Source: Papaver somniferum
Lineage: Eukaryota > Streptophyta > Magnoliopsida > Ranunculales > Papaveraceae
NCBI RefSeq assembly: GCF_003573695.1
Contig: NC_039364.1
Location: forward strand, 67,600,256-67,664,255
DNA: 64,000 nt
Direction of reading: 5' to 3'
Shown here: positions 30,841 to 42,608 of the stretch, piece by piece
How positions within the stretch are numbered: the stretch's first letter is position 1
Layout: every line of letters begins with the position of its first letter
Notes under the pieces: model-generated
What the model was told of the DNA's origin: nothing
Database searches by the model: none
Seen by the model: the letters and a program-made list of their open reading frames with translations, nothing else
Translations under genes and position numbers: made by a program

Positions 30841-33348
30841 ATGGCAATGGCCATGGCTTCTTCTCCTCACGTACCTCATAAAACTCATCAAATTTCCTCA
30901 CCTTCCAAACCCACTTCCTCAAAACCCCTGCAACAGAACACCCCCTCAACTGAATCATCTCCAAATTCAAAACCCGCTAAAGTTCCTACAATTCGAGCTC
31001 GTTTAAGCCAATTATGTCAACAAGGTCGACCTGATTTAGCACGTCGTCTCTTCGAAAGTATTCCCAAACCAAATACTGTTCTTTGGAATACAATTATCAT
31101 TGGTTTCATTTGTAACGGTATGCCTAATGAAGCTCTTAACTTCTATTCTAGAATGGCAAATTCATTCTCTAAATCTGACTCTTATACTTATTCTTCTGCA
31201 CTTAAAGCATGTGCTGAAACTAAACAACTCAAGTTAGGAAAAATTATACATTGTCAGGTTTTAAGGTCTCATTCTAGTCTTACTAGAATTGTTAGTAATT
31301 CACTTCTCAATATGTACTCTAATTGTTTAAACCCATGTTTGGAATTCCTGGAAAATGATAAATGCGAGTTTGTTAAAGTCGATTTAGTACAGAGAGTGTT
31401 TGGTAATATGCGTAAGAGAAATGTTATTGCTTGGAATACCATGATATCGTGGTATACTAACACAGGTAGATATTTAGAAGCGTTGAAGTTGTTCAAAACT
31501 ATGATGAATATGGGTATTAAACCCACTGTTGTTAGTTTTATTAATGTCTTTCCAACAATTGCGGGAATTGAGGATTGCAAGAGTTCTGCTGTTCTTTATG
31601 GGTTGCTTCTTAAATTGGGTACTGATTATGCTAGTGATTTGTTTGCTGTGAGTTCGGCAATTTTCATGTTTTCTGAGCTTGGTGACATCGATACCGCTAG
31701 ACAAGTTTTCAGTTTGTCTAGAGAGAGGAATATTGAGATTTGGAATACCATGATTGGGGGGTATGTACAGAATGACCTTTATGATGAAGCTCTCGAGATG
31801 TTTCTTCAAATCCTTGAGTTGGACCAGATTAGTCCTGATACTGTGACTTTTCTTACTACTCTAACAGCAGTTTCTCAGTTACAGAGATTAGAATTGGGGC
31901 AACAGTTACATGCTTACCTTATTAAGAATTCAATGGTACATTCTGTAGTTATTTCAAATGCACTCATTTCTTTGTATTCGAGGTGCAATTATGTCGGGGT
32001 AGGATTTGGAGTTTTTGACAAGATGCTTGAAAGAGATGTCGTTTCCTGGAATACCATGATTTCTGCTTTTGTGCAGAACGGGTTGGATGATGAAGGATTG
32101 ATGTTAGTGTACGGAATGCAAAAGGAAGGAATCTTAATTGATTCAGTCACTGCCACTGCTTTGCTATCTGCAGCATCGAATCTTAAGAACCATAGAATTG
32201 GGAAAGAAACTCATGCTTATCTCTTTAGACACGGAATTCGATTTGAAGGAATGGATAGCTATCTGATTGATATGTATGCCAAATCTGGCTTAATTGATAC
32301 TGCAAAACGGATATTTGAAAACAATTGCATCCATTCTAGAGATCTAGTTACATGGAATTCAATGATTGCGGGTTACACACAAAATGGGCAGATTGAACAA
32401 GCTTTCAGTGCCCTAAGGGAGATGATCGAGAAGAATGAGGTGCCTAATTCTGTAACACTGTCCTCTGTTCTTCCAGCCTGCAGTTTAGCAGGTGGAATCA
32501 GTGTAGGTAAACAGTTACACTGTTTCGCTCTTCGCCACTCTATGGATCTAAATGTCTTTGTCGGTACTGCTCTGTTAGATATGTACTCCAAATGTGGTTC
32601 TATAAATTATGCTGAGCGAGTTTTTAATATGATTCAGGACACCAATTCTGTGACATACACCACCATGATACTCGGCTTTGGCCAGCATGGGTTAGGTGAA
32701 AGAGCGCTCTCTTTATTTCGATCCATGTCAGGGTCTAACATGAAACCCGACACAATCACATTTGTTGCAATATTGTCTGCTTGTAGTTATTCCAATTTAG
32801 TTGATGAAGGTCTTGAAATTTTCGAATCAATGGAGAGGGAGTACAGAATCAAACCCACAGCTGAGCATTATTGCTGTGTTGTAGACATGTTAGGTAGGGC
32901 TGGAAGAGTGGCGGAGGCTTATGAGTTTGCGGAGAAATTAGGTGATGAGGGTAATCTTGTAGGAATTTGGGGTTCACTTCTTGGGGCATGTAGAATTCAT
33001 GGAGAACTTGAATTGGGGCAGGTAGTTTCTGAGAGATTGTTTGAGTTGGAGGAAGGAAATCGCATTGCTGGTTATCACGTTCTGATGTCAAATATATACG
33101 CTGAGGAGGGAATGTGGGAAAACGCTGATACAGTGAGACAAGGGATGAGAGAGATGGGTTATAGAAAACAAGTTGGGTGCAGTTGGATTGTGGTTGGTGG
33201 TGTTACGAACTATTTCACGTCCAGGGACCAAAAACACCCACATAGTGAAGCAATATATGCCAAGTTGGATGAATTGGCGATGGAGATTAAAGCAGCTGGT
33301 CATAGGCGTACAATCAGTGGCAATGTAGATGACATGTTGGAGGTTTAG
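30841..33348 (+). CDS. Pentatricopeptide repeat protein, E+ class (At3g22150/AEF1-like)
   Basis: An intact, intronless 835-codon gene, as usual for plant PPR genes. A Ser/Pro/Lys-rich N-terminus of about 50 residues suggests an organelle transit peptide. Degenerate P, L and S repeats follow from about residue 52 to 700 (for example VLWNTIIIGFICNG, VIAWNTMISWYTNTG, VVSWNTMISAFVQNG, LVTWNSMIAGYTQNG). E-type motifs then come at about 705-800 (GIWGSLLGACRIHG, YHVLMSNIYAEEGMWENA, VGCSWIVVGG). The protein stops after an E+ motif without a DYW deaminase domain. Such proteins bind organelle RNA sequence-specifically and recruit a deaminase for C-to-U editing. The N-terminal part resembles At3g22150 (AEF1, atpF editing) from memory, so the target is inferred. 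Three ATGs lie close together (30841, 30847, 30853); the first is used. Confidence 0.88.
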   Translation: MAMAMASSPHVPHKTHQISSPSKPTSSKPLQQNTPSTESSPNSKPAKVPTIRARLSQLCQQGRPDLARRLFESIPKPNTVLWNTIIIGFICNGMPNEALNFYSRMANSFSKSDSYTYSSALKACAETKQLKLGKIIHCQVLRSHSSLTRIVSNSLLNMYSNCLNPCLEFLENDKCEFVKVDLVQRVFGNMRKRNVIAWNTMISWYTNTGRYLEALKLFKTMMNMGIKPTVVSFINVFPTIAGIEDCKSSAVLYGLLLKLGTDYASDLFAVSSAIFMFSELGDIDTARQVFSLSRERNIEIWNTMIGGYVQNDLYDEALEMFLQILELDQISPDTVTFLTTLTAVSQLQRLELGQQLHAYLIKNSMVHSVVISNALISLYSRCNYVGVGFGVFDKMLERDVVSWNTMISAFVQNGLDDEGLMLVYGMQKEGILIDSVTATALLSAASNLKNHRIGKETHAYLFRHGIRFEGMDSYLIDMYAKSGLIDTAKRIFENNCIHSRDLVTWNSMIAGYTQNGQIEQAFSALREMIEKNEVPNSVTLSSVLPACSLAGGISVGKQLHCFALRHSMDLNVFVGTALLDMYSKCGSINYAERVFNMIQDTNSVTYTTMILGFGQHGLGERALSLFRSMSGSNMKPDTITFVAILSACSYSNLVDEGLEIFESMEREYRIKPTAEHYCCVVDMLGRAGRVAEAYEFAEKLGDEGNLVGIWGSLLGACRIHGELELGQVVSERLFELEEGNRIAGYHVLMSNIYAEEGMWENADTVRQGMREMGYRKQVGCSWIVVGGVTNYFTSRDQKHPHSEAIYAKLDELAMEIKAAGHRRTISGNVDDMLEV

Positions 33349-34149
33349 GACTATTTTTTTTGAAGATTTGGTATAAATCCCTGGAACTGGTGTTTTAACT
33401 GAATTTCACAACAGTGTACCTCTGGCAGTCGTGGCTGACAACAAGCGAAGGCAGTACCTCAGGCATCAAAACTAAGATCATCTGGCGATTAGTTCATTAA
33501 AGAAACATGTCCATATCTTAAAAGCAGTAGCCTGTTCCTGCTGAACTTGGAAAAAAGAAGGCAACATTGTACCTTAAAACCAAATATGTACAGGTCGCTT
33601 AATTACATGGATCAGCAGCAGCGGTGTTTGCTGGTACGTAGTAATTGCAAGGCATTCATCATCATTCCATGTAAGCAGATGCTGTGAAGAAGAGCAATTT
33701 AATCTGTTTGAGCCAACTGTTGCTCAAAGCTTTGTTGTATACTTACTGTATTAAAGATTTGTATTCTTACTTACAAGAGTATATTAGTAGAGGATCCATC
33801 CATTCAGAAGCTATCATTAATTCTCATAATCCAAAATCCAACTATCATATTTTCCTTTTCTTCTATTTTATCTATGTCTTCTGTTCATAGATTGTTATTT
33901 CATGAACTGCCAAGCACAGGACGGCCTCAATCAACAATTTTGATGGCCAAGATCTCTCGGTTATGGGGTGTCTTTCAAGTGACGTCAGAATGTGTGGGTC
34001 CCAGAGGAAAAAAGAAGGGCTCACCTGGTGTGTCAGTCCGTTTCCTAAATAAAATTTTCCTCTCGATATACAGAGAAAGAAAGAGAAAGACATGAGAGTT
34101 GCAGGTAAAGAGAATAAGTGAGGTTTATTGAGAGATAGAGAGAGGGGAG
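33349..34149 (+). promoter_or_regulatory. PPR 3' flank and promoter/5' UTR of the BAM7-like gene
   Basis: Between two co-directional genes. Near 33980-33989 is GTGACGTCAG, a TGACGTCA bZIP-type site, and about 10 bp on GTGGGTCCCA, a TCP-type GTGGGNCC site. A GA-rich stretch (34070-34148, agagaaagaaagagaaag) is typical of a plant 5' leader. A short upstream ORF of nine codons lies at 34092-34121. Site assignments rest on sequence match only. Confidence 0.45.
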
Positions 34150-37100
34150 ATGGAACCCCAGAGTGATAATAGTTCAGAGCAACAAAAAGTACAGACACAA
34201 CAACAGCGTAGACCAAGGGGTTTCGCAGCAAGAGCAGCAGCAGAAGCAACAGCTATAGAAATGGAGAGTACGAGTCCTAACGACAGTGGAGGAGGAGGAG
34301 GAGGAAAGGGAAAGAAAGAGAGAGAAAGGGAAAAAGAAAGAACAAAATTAAGAGAAAGACATAGACGAGCAATTACAAGTAGAATGTTAGCAGGTCTTCG
34401 TCAATATGGTAATTTTACATTACCTGCTAGAGCTGATATGAATGATGTTCTTGCTGCTTTAGCTCGTCAAGCTGGTTGGTCTGTTGATCCTGATGGTACC
34501 ACTTATCGTTCTTCTCCTGCTCCGCCTCCTCCACTTCACATTCTTCCTTCTCCAATGGTATCTACTTTATTTTCTAGGGTTCTTTTTTTTCATCCTAAAA
34601 TTCAAAATTCTAACCTAGAAAGGTAGTTAATTTTGATTTCGTGCTTGCCCTAATTGATTTTATTTTTCACTATGGGCTCTCAATTGTGTATTTGCAGATA
34701 CCATATCCTGTTAGATCCATTGAAAGTCCGGTATCTATAACAGCATTGAAGAATTGCTCAACAAAGGCACCTTTAGACTGCCAAACTCCTGTTCGCAGAA
34801 TTGAAGGGAATTTGTCACCTGCCGTGTCTCTTGATTCTGGTGTCGTCGCAGAAAGAGGTCCAAAGAACCGTGTCAACCCATCTCAATGCTTAGAGGCTGA
34901 TCAGGTAAAGTAGTTGTTTGGAGATTCTGTACAAGTAGAAATAAGGGATAACATTAACCCTTTTTGAACGATTATGATAAATAAATGTTTCACCAATTTG
35001 TTCTTTCTTGAAATGAACGAATGTTTGGTTGAGAGTGAGTTCATGTATGTATCAAGAAAACCTGCTATTAGTGAAATTGTTTAACATCATGTATCCTGGA
35101 TACTGCTGTCAATGAAACTTTTCACATGACAGTGTGAGCAACAAGTTGTTATCACAAAAGATTCAGCCATTTGTATAGTTTGAGAGACTTTGGCGACATA
35201 TTCGAGGAGAATCTGAGTCTCCATGCTTGGCCTTGTGGCTTATATTTCTATTTGTTGCTTTATTATGCTCGCGTTTGTCTCAGTGTTTCCGTGGTTGATG
35301 CAGCTTATGCGTGATGTTGGTCCTCAAGAGCATGTGGGTGATTATACAGGAACTCCATACGTTCCTGTTTATGTGATGCTTCCCGTAAGTGTTTACGTGC
35401 TGAAACTTTAACCAGTGTGCATACAAAGCTGAAATAGCTGTGTGTAGTATAGTAATTTCCATGCCTGACTATATTATTTCACCAGTTTATGTGGATGGAC
35501 AAATTCTCAAGTTTGGATCTAATCCCTTCAAATCGTTGGTTGTTACTGTGACAGACTGGTGTTATCAATAACTTCTGCCAATTGGTTGATCCAGAAGGCG
35601 TTAGACAGGAGCTAACTCAGCTGAAGTCTTTGCATGTAGATGGTGTGGTTGTTCACTGTTGGTGGGGTATTATCGAAGGATGGAACCCACAAAAATACAC
35701 ATGGGATGGTTATAGAGACCTGTTTGACATCATTCGTCAGTTCACGATGAAAATACAGGTAACATTTTAAGGATGTTTTGGTACTATAAGCATATCAGTT
35801 CACCTACACTCTGCAGTAATTTGTCTGAAAGATTCTTCTATGCTTCAAACGCTATGGTGATGCATGTGAAATCTCCTCCTAATTTGTCCTTGAAATGGAA
35901 ATAGTTATCATGAAAGCTGTTGAAGGGGTTCTATGATGTTTATTTTGTTTGTGAAGGTTGTAATGGCATTTCATGAGTCAGAAGTAAATGAATCTGGGGA
36001 TATACCAGTTTCTCTACCTAAGTGGGTTCTAGATCTTGGAAGAGATAACCAAGATATCTTCTTCACTGATCGTGAAGGAAGAAGAAACACTGAATGCCTA
36101 TCTTGGGGAATAGACAAGGAAAGAGCATTAAAAGGAAGAACTGGGATAGAGGTATTGAACTGTGATTTATGCGTTTTTTTTAATCTGGTATGTACTATAT
36201 CGTGGAATCTTTATCATATTTCTCCTCTTCTCCTTCTACAAATTACTGCATTTCTTTACTCTCTGGTTTCCGGTATGGTGCTTATTGTGATATGCATTTA
36301 CTTTAAAATGACTCCCTTCCCACCAACATGCGTGTGTGTGTGTGAGCTATCTACCTTTATAACCAGCTGGAGAAAAAAAAAGTTCAACCCAAACAGCTTA
36401 TCAGTCAGAACAGCTTTCTATAGTTCTTTTGTGAATGTTATGGTGTTTCAGTTCTGGTCCCTAAAGCAATCCTCAAATATGTGAACAGGTTTATTTTGAC
36501 TTCATCAGAAGCTTCCGAACAGAGTTTGATGACTTGTTTGTGGAGGGCCTCATTTCTGCTGTTGAAATTGGACTTGGTGCTTCTGGAGAGTTAAAGTACC
36601 CTGCATTTCCAGAAAAAATGGGATGGACGTACCATGGTATCGGTGAGTTTCAGGTATTTAATATAAATTGACTCGACATTTTGTTGCTCTATCATTATGC
36701 TCACTGTATCGATCTTAAACTACAGGTAGCAATATTGTACTGTTGTGATCTTTTATGCATTTCTCAAAAAAGTTGCCAATTATGATCATATTAGCCATGA
36801 GAATACACAAGAGACAAGCATTGTTCTCTTTCTCTTTTCAGTCACATTGCTTATATTTCTAGACCAGAATGTGTTAATTATTTCTGCAATCTTGTTCTAC
36901 CAAAAGTAATAGCAACCGCATGCAATCAAATAGAAGTTATATACTGTCTATCATGTGGTTGAACTGGGGTATTGTAATTCCTTTACCCAGACAGGGGTGC
37001 TAGTAAAGGTTCATGTTAAAATCACTAATTGATATCAAAGCTCAGTTGCCTCGAACAACTTTCTGGTTTAGTTGATGTGACTATTCCATGATGATTGCGT

Positions 37101-38186
37101 ATGTCAACATTTTGTATGTTTATTAAACTATTTAAGCATGTTATCTTATAAATTCAGTGTTCAAGGTCTTTTTGAATTATACATGTCTGCAGAGATGAGA
37201 TATCAATTCTGTTGTCGTAAGTTCTTATCATGATATGTGCGACGCCATGCAGTGCTATGACAAATATTTACAGCAAAGTCTGCGAAAAGCAGCTAAAGTG
37301 CGTGGCCACTTGTTTTGGGCAAGGGGACCTGATAATGCAGGTCAATATAATTCAAGGCCTCATGAAACAGGATTCTTCTGTGATCGAGGTGATTATGACA
37401 ACTATTACGGGCGTTTTTTTCTCCAGTGGTATGCGCAGACCCTAGTAGACCATGCAGATAATGTCCTTTCTCTTGCAAGTCTTGCATTTGAAGGGACAGA
37501 GCTAATTGTGAAGGTATGCACATGCATTGCTTCCTAACTGAGTTGATATTTGCCACAGAAGAATTCTTACCCTAAAATTGTTGAATCTGCAGATTCCATC
37601 AGTTTATTGGTGGTATAAGACTTCAAGCCATGCAGCCGAGCTGGCGGCAGGATTCTACAATCCAACAAATCATGATGGTTACTCTCCACTGTTTAATGTT
37701 CTTAAGAAACATTCTGTCACGATGAAGTATGTGTTCCCACGTTTGTTGTACTCTGGTGAGGGAAATGATGAAGCTTTTGCTGATCCAGATGGTTTGAGTT
37801 GGCAGGTATATAAATTAATTACAAATGCTATCTATTTTTAAGGCTTGAACAAGATATTAGGTGAGTGCGTAAAGGTTGTTTTTTTTCCTTGGTATAAAAT
37901 TCCCATACATTAGGTTTCTGAAAGTATCCTATCTCTTCTGCAGGTTCTAAATTCAGCTTGGGATAGTGGATTGCCAATTGCTGGTCAAAACACACTGGCG
38001 TCTTATGATAGAGAAGGGTACCTCAAAATTCTAGAGACTGCAAAGCCAAGAAATGATCCTGATAGTCATCATTTGTCATTCTTTGTATATCAGCAACCAT
38101 CTCCTTCATTGCAGAGAGAATTTGGGTTCTCAGAACTGGAATCTTTTATAAAATGCATGCATGGTAACAATTTCAATCCCGCATAG
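34150..38186 (+). CDS. BAM7: BZR1-domain beta-amylase-like protein (BAM7/BAM8 class), nine exons
   Basis: Exons by GT-AG and phase-0 joins: 34150-34557, 34698-34904, 35304-35384, 35555-35758, 35957-36151, 36489-36653, 37253-37513, 37593-37805, 37944-38186, giving 658 residues. Residues about 47-120 are a BES1/BZR1-type DNA-binding domain ([48 protein letters not shown]). From about 220 a beta-amylase (GH14) barrel follows ([67 protein letters not shown]). The first catalytic Glu is kept ([10 protein letters not shown]399). The second, in CLEM of active enzymes, is lost (VFPRLLYSG, about 554-562), and the flexible loop is altered ([11 protein letters not shown]). Arabidopsis BAM7/BAM8 are nuclear regulators that bind BZR-like promoter elements, with little or no amylase activity; the same is inferred here. 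Confidence 0.92.
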
Positions 38187-38972
38187 TTTCTAAATCACGG
38201 AAACTGTCGGAAGAGAAATAACAAAGAAGCTCCAGTCAGACCGGATGCTCGGGATGTTCGGAGTTATCAGAGGAGAAAGGGAATGGCTTACGACCATGCA
38301 AGACCCATTGGATTGGTTTCAAGCAGCATGTCCTAGTCTCACTGTTTGTTTTATAGTGTGGTCTATATAAATATTATTCACGAGTCTCCTAATTCAGGTC
38401 GAGTCCTTTTTCGACACAAAGGAATTAGCACAGAGGTGGTAATAGAAAAATATTAGTGCATCATCTTTTATTGTCAAAAATCCCAATTTTAGTTATAGTT
38501 CATCAAGAGAATACAAGCTTGGAGAATTTCCATCACATCGGATGTATGCCCGAGTGAATTGGCTAATGATTTTAAGAAAAAAGGGAAGTAGGCCGACCCA
38601 AAATGAACGGAAAACTCCTTGAAACAACACTTTAGAAGTAGACCATTACATAATAAGATTCAATCTACTTGGACCCGGAGATTATTACGAGTAATATTTA
38701 TTTTCTATCAGCTTCTCTTTAGCTTGCCATTGAAATTGTTAAACTAAGGGATTTTCTTGGTCGCCACATTGTAAAATCAAGTTGCTTCTATGGGTTGGGT
38801 GGGTGTGGTTCCTTTCGAAGCATTGGTGTGGTTCCTGTTCACTCCATATTGTTCAACAAAAGTCTTTATTTTATTTTATTTTATTTTTATTTTTATTTTT
38901 TTTGGTAATACTGAAGGACAAAACCACAAAACCAAACTTACACACTGGGGAAAGTTATCCGAGGTAATCATT
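38187..38972 (+). other. 3' flank of the BAM7-like gene and spacer
   Basis: The first 200 bp or so are the likely 3' UTR. The rest is AT-rich with a T/A-rich simple stretch at about 38870-38902. The short frames at 38782-39011 have no recognisable motif. Nothing else seen. Confidence 0.6.
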
Positions 38973-39285
38973 TGTTGTATCCTTACAACAGTTAACAAAC
39001 AGATGGGATAGAATGGTGAAAATCACCTCTTGAATCCCTCTGTGCCATAGGCGCAGCCAATATTTTCATTAACAACAAAACTCAGATAATGAAATAGAAG
39101 ACTCTTCTTACAGCTAAAATGACGAATGATTGAGCCCTAATCTAGCTCAATCCGTGACTGACACGTGCTAACTAATCAACGGTCGAACAGCTGACCAATT
39201 ATTAACTCAGCTAACTTACTAAGGCACTCTGCTAACAAGGATAAGGGCAGACCACGGAGTGACTCTCTAAAGAAGGGATACAACG
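38973..39285 (-). repeat. 3' LTR of the Gypsy element
   Basis: 313 bp, TGTTGTATCC...GATACAACG; the last base has drifted from the CA consensus. It lacks a short segment (around aatgattcaagccaatc) present in the right LTR. Confidence 0.9.
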
Positions 39286-39289
39286 TTGC

Positions 39290-39931
39290 CTACCCCTGAA
39301 AAATGTCCTTGTCCTGATGGACAAACCTAGGATAGTGTGACTTAATATTTGTGACATCTTCCCAAGTAGCATCATCTGGTGACGAGTTAGTCCACTGGAT
39401 TAGGACTTGGTGCACTAGTTTGTCTCCCCTGAGGATAGACTTGACCTTCAATACCTTTTCTGGCAGCATTATGATCTCACCATGCGAGTCAACAACATGC
39501 AGAGTAGGAGAAGGAGTGAGTTGCATACCAATATGTTTCTTCAGCTGAAAGACATGGAACACTGGGTGTATCCTTGAGTGAGATGGCAGCTGAAGTTCGT
39601 AGGCCACTGCACCAATCTTTTGCAGAACTGTGAATGGTCCATAGTATTTAACTGATAGTTTGAAATTCTTTCTCAAGGACAGAGATGCTTGCCTGTAAAG
39701 TAGAAGCTTGAGATATACCAGATCCCCTTCTGTAAATGACCTTTCCACTCTTGTTGAATCGGCATAAAGCTTCATTCTATCTTGGGCTTGCTGTAGAGAT
39801 TCTTTGATAATGTCCAGCGTAGAGTCTATTTTTTTCAAGTAAGTCTCAATAGCATCAACAGAAGTAGTATCCGTAGATGGAAAAGCTAAGTGCGGAGGTA
39901 AATAACCATACAGTGTCTGGAATGGAGACAT
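39290..39931 (-). pseudogene. Gypsy integrase C-terminus and chromodomain
   Basis: The frame begins MSPFQTLYGYLPPHL (end of the integrase core), runs through a GPFTVLQKIGAVAYELQLP segment and HPVFHVFQLKKHIG, and ends with a chromodomain-like stretch (VHQVLIQWTNSSPDDATWED). The chromodomain assigns the element to the chromoviruses, where it directs integration to particular chromatin. It is separated from the main integrase frame by a break at 39932-40009. Confidence 0.88.
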
Positions 39932-40009
39932 CTTTAAGCCTCTATGAAAGCTAGTATTGTACCACCATTCAGCCAGTGATAACCAATTGCTCCAACTGCT
40001 TGGTTTGTG

Positions 40010-40825
40010 TCATGTAATACATCTCAAATAGTTTTCCAAACATGCATTAACCCTCTCTGTTTGGCCATCAGTTTGAGGGTGGTATGCAGTACTTAAGTTC
40101 AAACTGGTACCTAGTGCTTTGAATAAATCATGCCAAAAAGTACTTGTAAATATCTTGTCTCTGTCAGACACTATAGAAGCAGGGAGGCCATGCAATTTGA
40201 ATACCTGATTGAGAAAAATTTGTGCCACAGATGAAGCTGTAAATGGACGTTGCAGAGCAACGAAGTGAGCATATTTAGTTAGCCTGTCCACAATGACTAG
40301 AATAACATTCTTCTTGTTGCTGATGAGCAAACCTTCAGTGAAATCCATTGTAATGTGTTGCCATGCATGATCAGGGATAAGAAGTGGTTGCAGCAGACCA
40401 GCAGCATTTGTGTGATCACCTTTGTTTCTTTGGCAAGTGTCACATTGAGACACAAACAACAAAACATCTTTTTTCATTCCTTGCCAATAAAAATGGCTTT
40501 TTGCTCTTGCATAAGTAGCTTGAATGCCAGAATGGCCTCCTACAGCAGAAGTATGCAAGGAATGCAAGAGGGTTTGTCTTATAGTACTTCCAGTACCAAT
40601 ATAAAGCTTTGTTTTGTATCTTAAGATTCCCTCCTTGTAGGTGAAATGCTCAAGACATGAAGGACTCAGCAGAAGCTTAGAAATAATGAGTTGGGCCATG
40701 TCATCATTAGTATAACTAGAAATTACCTCTTGAGCCCAAGCTGGTATGGAAGCAGCTAAGAAGTTGCAGTTGGATGTAGTAGATGGCCCTTCTAGAAAGT
40801 GCATCAGCCACAATGTTTTTAGCAC
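40010..40825 (-). pseudogene. Gypsy integrase: zinc-binding and DDE core
   Basis: An HHCC zinc-binding module (HTSAVGGHSGIQ, CDTCQRNK) is followed by the catalytic core with all three acidic residues visible: MDFTEGL, VSDRDKIF and DGQTERVN. This part of the protein looks intact, but the frame is open only locally. Confidence 0.92.
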
Positions 40826-40974
40826 CCTTCTTGTATTTTTATATCATAATCAAATCCCAGAAGCTTTATCAACCACTTTTGCTGTAGTGATGTAGTAATT
40901 CTTTGCTCCAAGAAGTATTTAATGCTTTGGTGGTCAGTTTGAATGGTGAATTTAGGACCCTGCAAGTAATGCCT

Positions 40975-41448
40975 TCATCTTTGTACTGCCATGACAATGG
41001 CCAGAAATTCTTTCTCATAAGTAGATAAAGCTCTAGCTCTTGGGCCTAGTGGCTTTCTAAAGTAATCTATGGGCTTTCCTTCTTGAAGTAAGACAACTCC
41101 AATACACAGATCACTTGCATCACTTTCAACCACAAATGGTTTAGTGAAATCTGGCAAATCTAAGATGGGTGTGCTTGACATGGCCAGTTTAAGCTTCTCA
41201 AAAGATGTTGTGGCAGCTGAAGTCCACAGAAATGAGTTTTTCTTTAGAAGATCAGTTAGTGGCTTACTAATGGCTCCATAATTTTTGACAAACTTCCTAT
41301 AGTAGCCTGTAAGGCCTAGAAAGCCTCTCAGTTCTTTGATAGTGGATGGTTGTGGCCAAGACTGCACGCAAGCTATCTTATTTGGATCAGGACAAACACC
41401 TGCAGCTGAGATGATGTGTATTCCAGTGAGGATTGGCCAAAGCAGCAT
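40975..41448 (-). pseudogene. Gypsy RNase H region
   Basis: It contains ELRGFLGLTGYYRKFVKNYG (thumb/connection) and FVVESDASDLCIGVVLLQEG (RNase H active-site Asp region), followed by STYEKEFLAIVMAVQ. It overlaps the reverse transcriptase frame in another phase at 41373-41448, so a frameshift separates them. Confidence 0.9.
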
Positions 41449-42608
41449 TTGGATATCTTAGCATAAAGTTGATGTTGTCTGAGTAAGGAGAAGGTAAACT
41501 TGAGATGCTCCAAATGTTCAGACATGGATTTGTTGTAGATTAAAATATCATCAAAGAAGACCAGAATAAACTTTCTCAAAGCCGGTTGAAATACTTCATT
41601 CATTAAAGCTTGAAATGTAGCTGGAGCATTAGTGAGGACAAAGGGCATCACTTTAAACTCATAGTGGCCTTGATGGGTCTGAAAGTTGTCTTGAAAAATG
41701 TCTGAAACATGGACTCTGATCTGATGGTATCCAGCTCTCAAATCAATTCTTGTAAATATAACAGATCCATTTAACTCATCCAATAGTTCCTCAATAATTG
41801 GTATTGGAAATTTGTCCTTAACTATAATGTTGTTTAACTTTCTATAATCAACACAGAATCTCCATGTGTTGTCTTTCTTTTTGACTAAGAGTATAGGAGA
41901 GGCAAAAGGACTATGGCTAGGTTGGATGATGCCAGTGTCTAGCATTTCCTTGAAAAGTTGCTCAACTACTCCCTTCTGAATATAGGGGAATTTGTAGGCT
42001 CTTTGATTCACAGGTGTGGAGTTGGGTTGTAATGGAATTGTGTGATCTAAACTTCTCTGAGGAGGTAGCTTAGTTGGCTCAGCAAAAATGTTAGTAAATT
42101 CTTGAAGTAAGGGAAGTATTTCAGGAGGTGTTGTGGGTTGTGTTGGAGGTGTAGAAATAGAAAATAGATGACCCACTAAACCATGAGAATTCTTAGCAAA
42201 AAACTTATTGACTGCTTCACCACTCATCATTAACAAAGAAGGTTTGGGAGATGTACCTTGTAGTGTAATCTGCTTATCTTTGTACTTAAAAGTAATAGAC
42301 AGTTTAGAGAAGTTAAAAGTGACATCACCTAAAGTTCTCAGCCAATCTGCACCAAGTACAATGTCACAACCCCCTAATGGCAAGACCCTGAGGCTGTCCA
42401 TAAATTGGTGACCCAGCATGCTCCATGTCAGCTGTGGACAAATACCAGTACTTACTGTCTTCTCACCATTTGCAACTGTGAACAACATTGAATCAGTAGG
42501 CTCAATATGACACTGAAGGGAACTTGCTAAAGCACTATCAATGAAACTTGTAGTACTGCCTGTATCAATTAGAATGGAGACTTTTTGGTGATGAAGAATG
42601 CCAGGAAT
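41373..42608 (-). pseudogene. Gypsy protease and reverse transcriptase
   Basis: The protease active site LIDTGSTTSFID lies at about 42540-42580. The open frame from 42488 covers CDIVLGADWLRTLG and the reverse transcriptase, with VDYRKLNNI, FTRIDLRAGYHQIRV and the catalytic FFDD box in LVFFDDILIY (usually YxDD). The end of the frame is shifted near 41400. Confidence 0.92.

Noticed and set aside
31269..33303. Minus-strand and alternative frames across the PPR gene (for example 31474-31809, 32849-33091)
   Set aside because: Shadows of the intact 835-codon PPR frame.
36133..36484. Extension of the 35933-36484 frame as an exon
   Set aside because: Similarity to beta-amylase stops at 36151 at a GT donor; the remainder, including a GT microsatellite near 36330, is intron.
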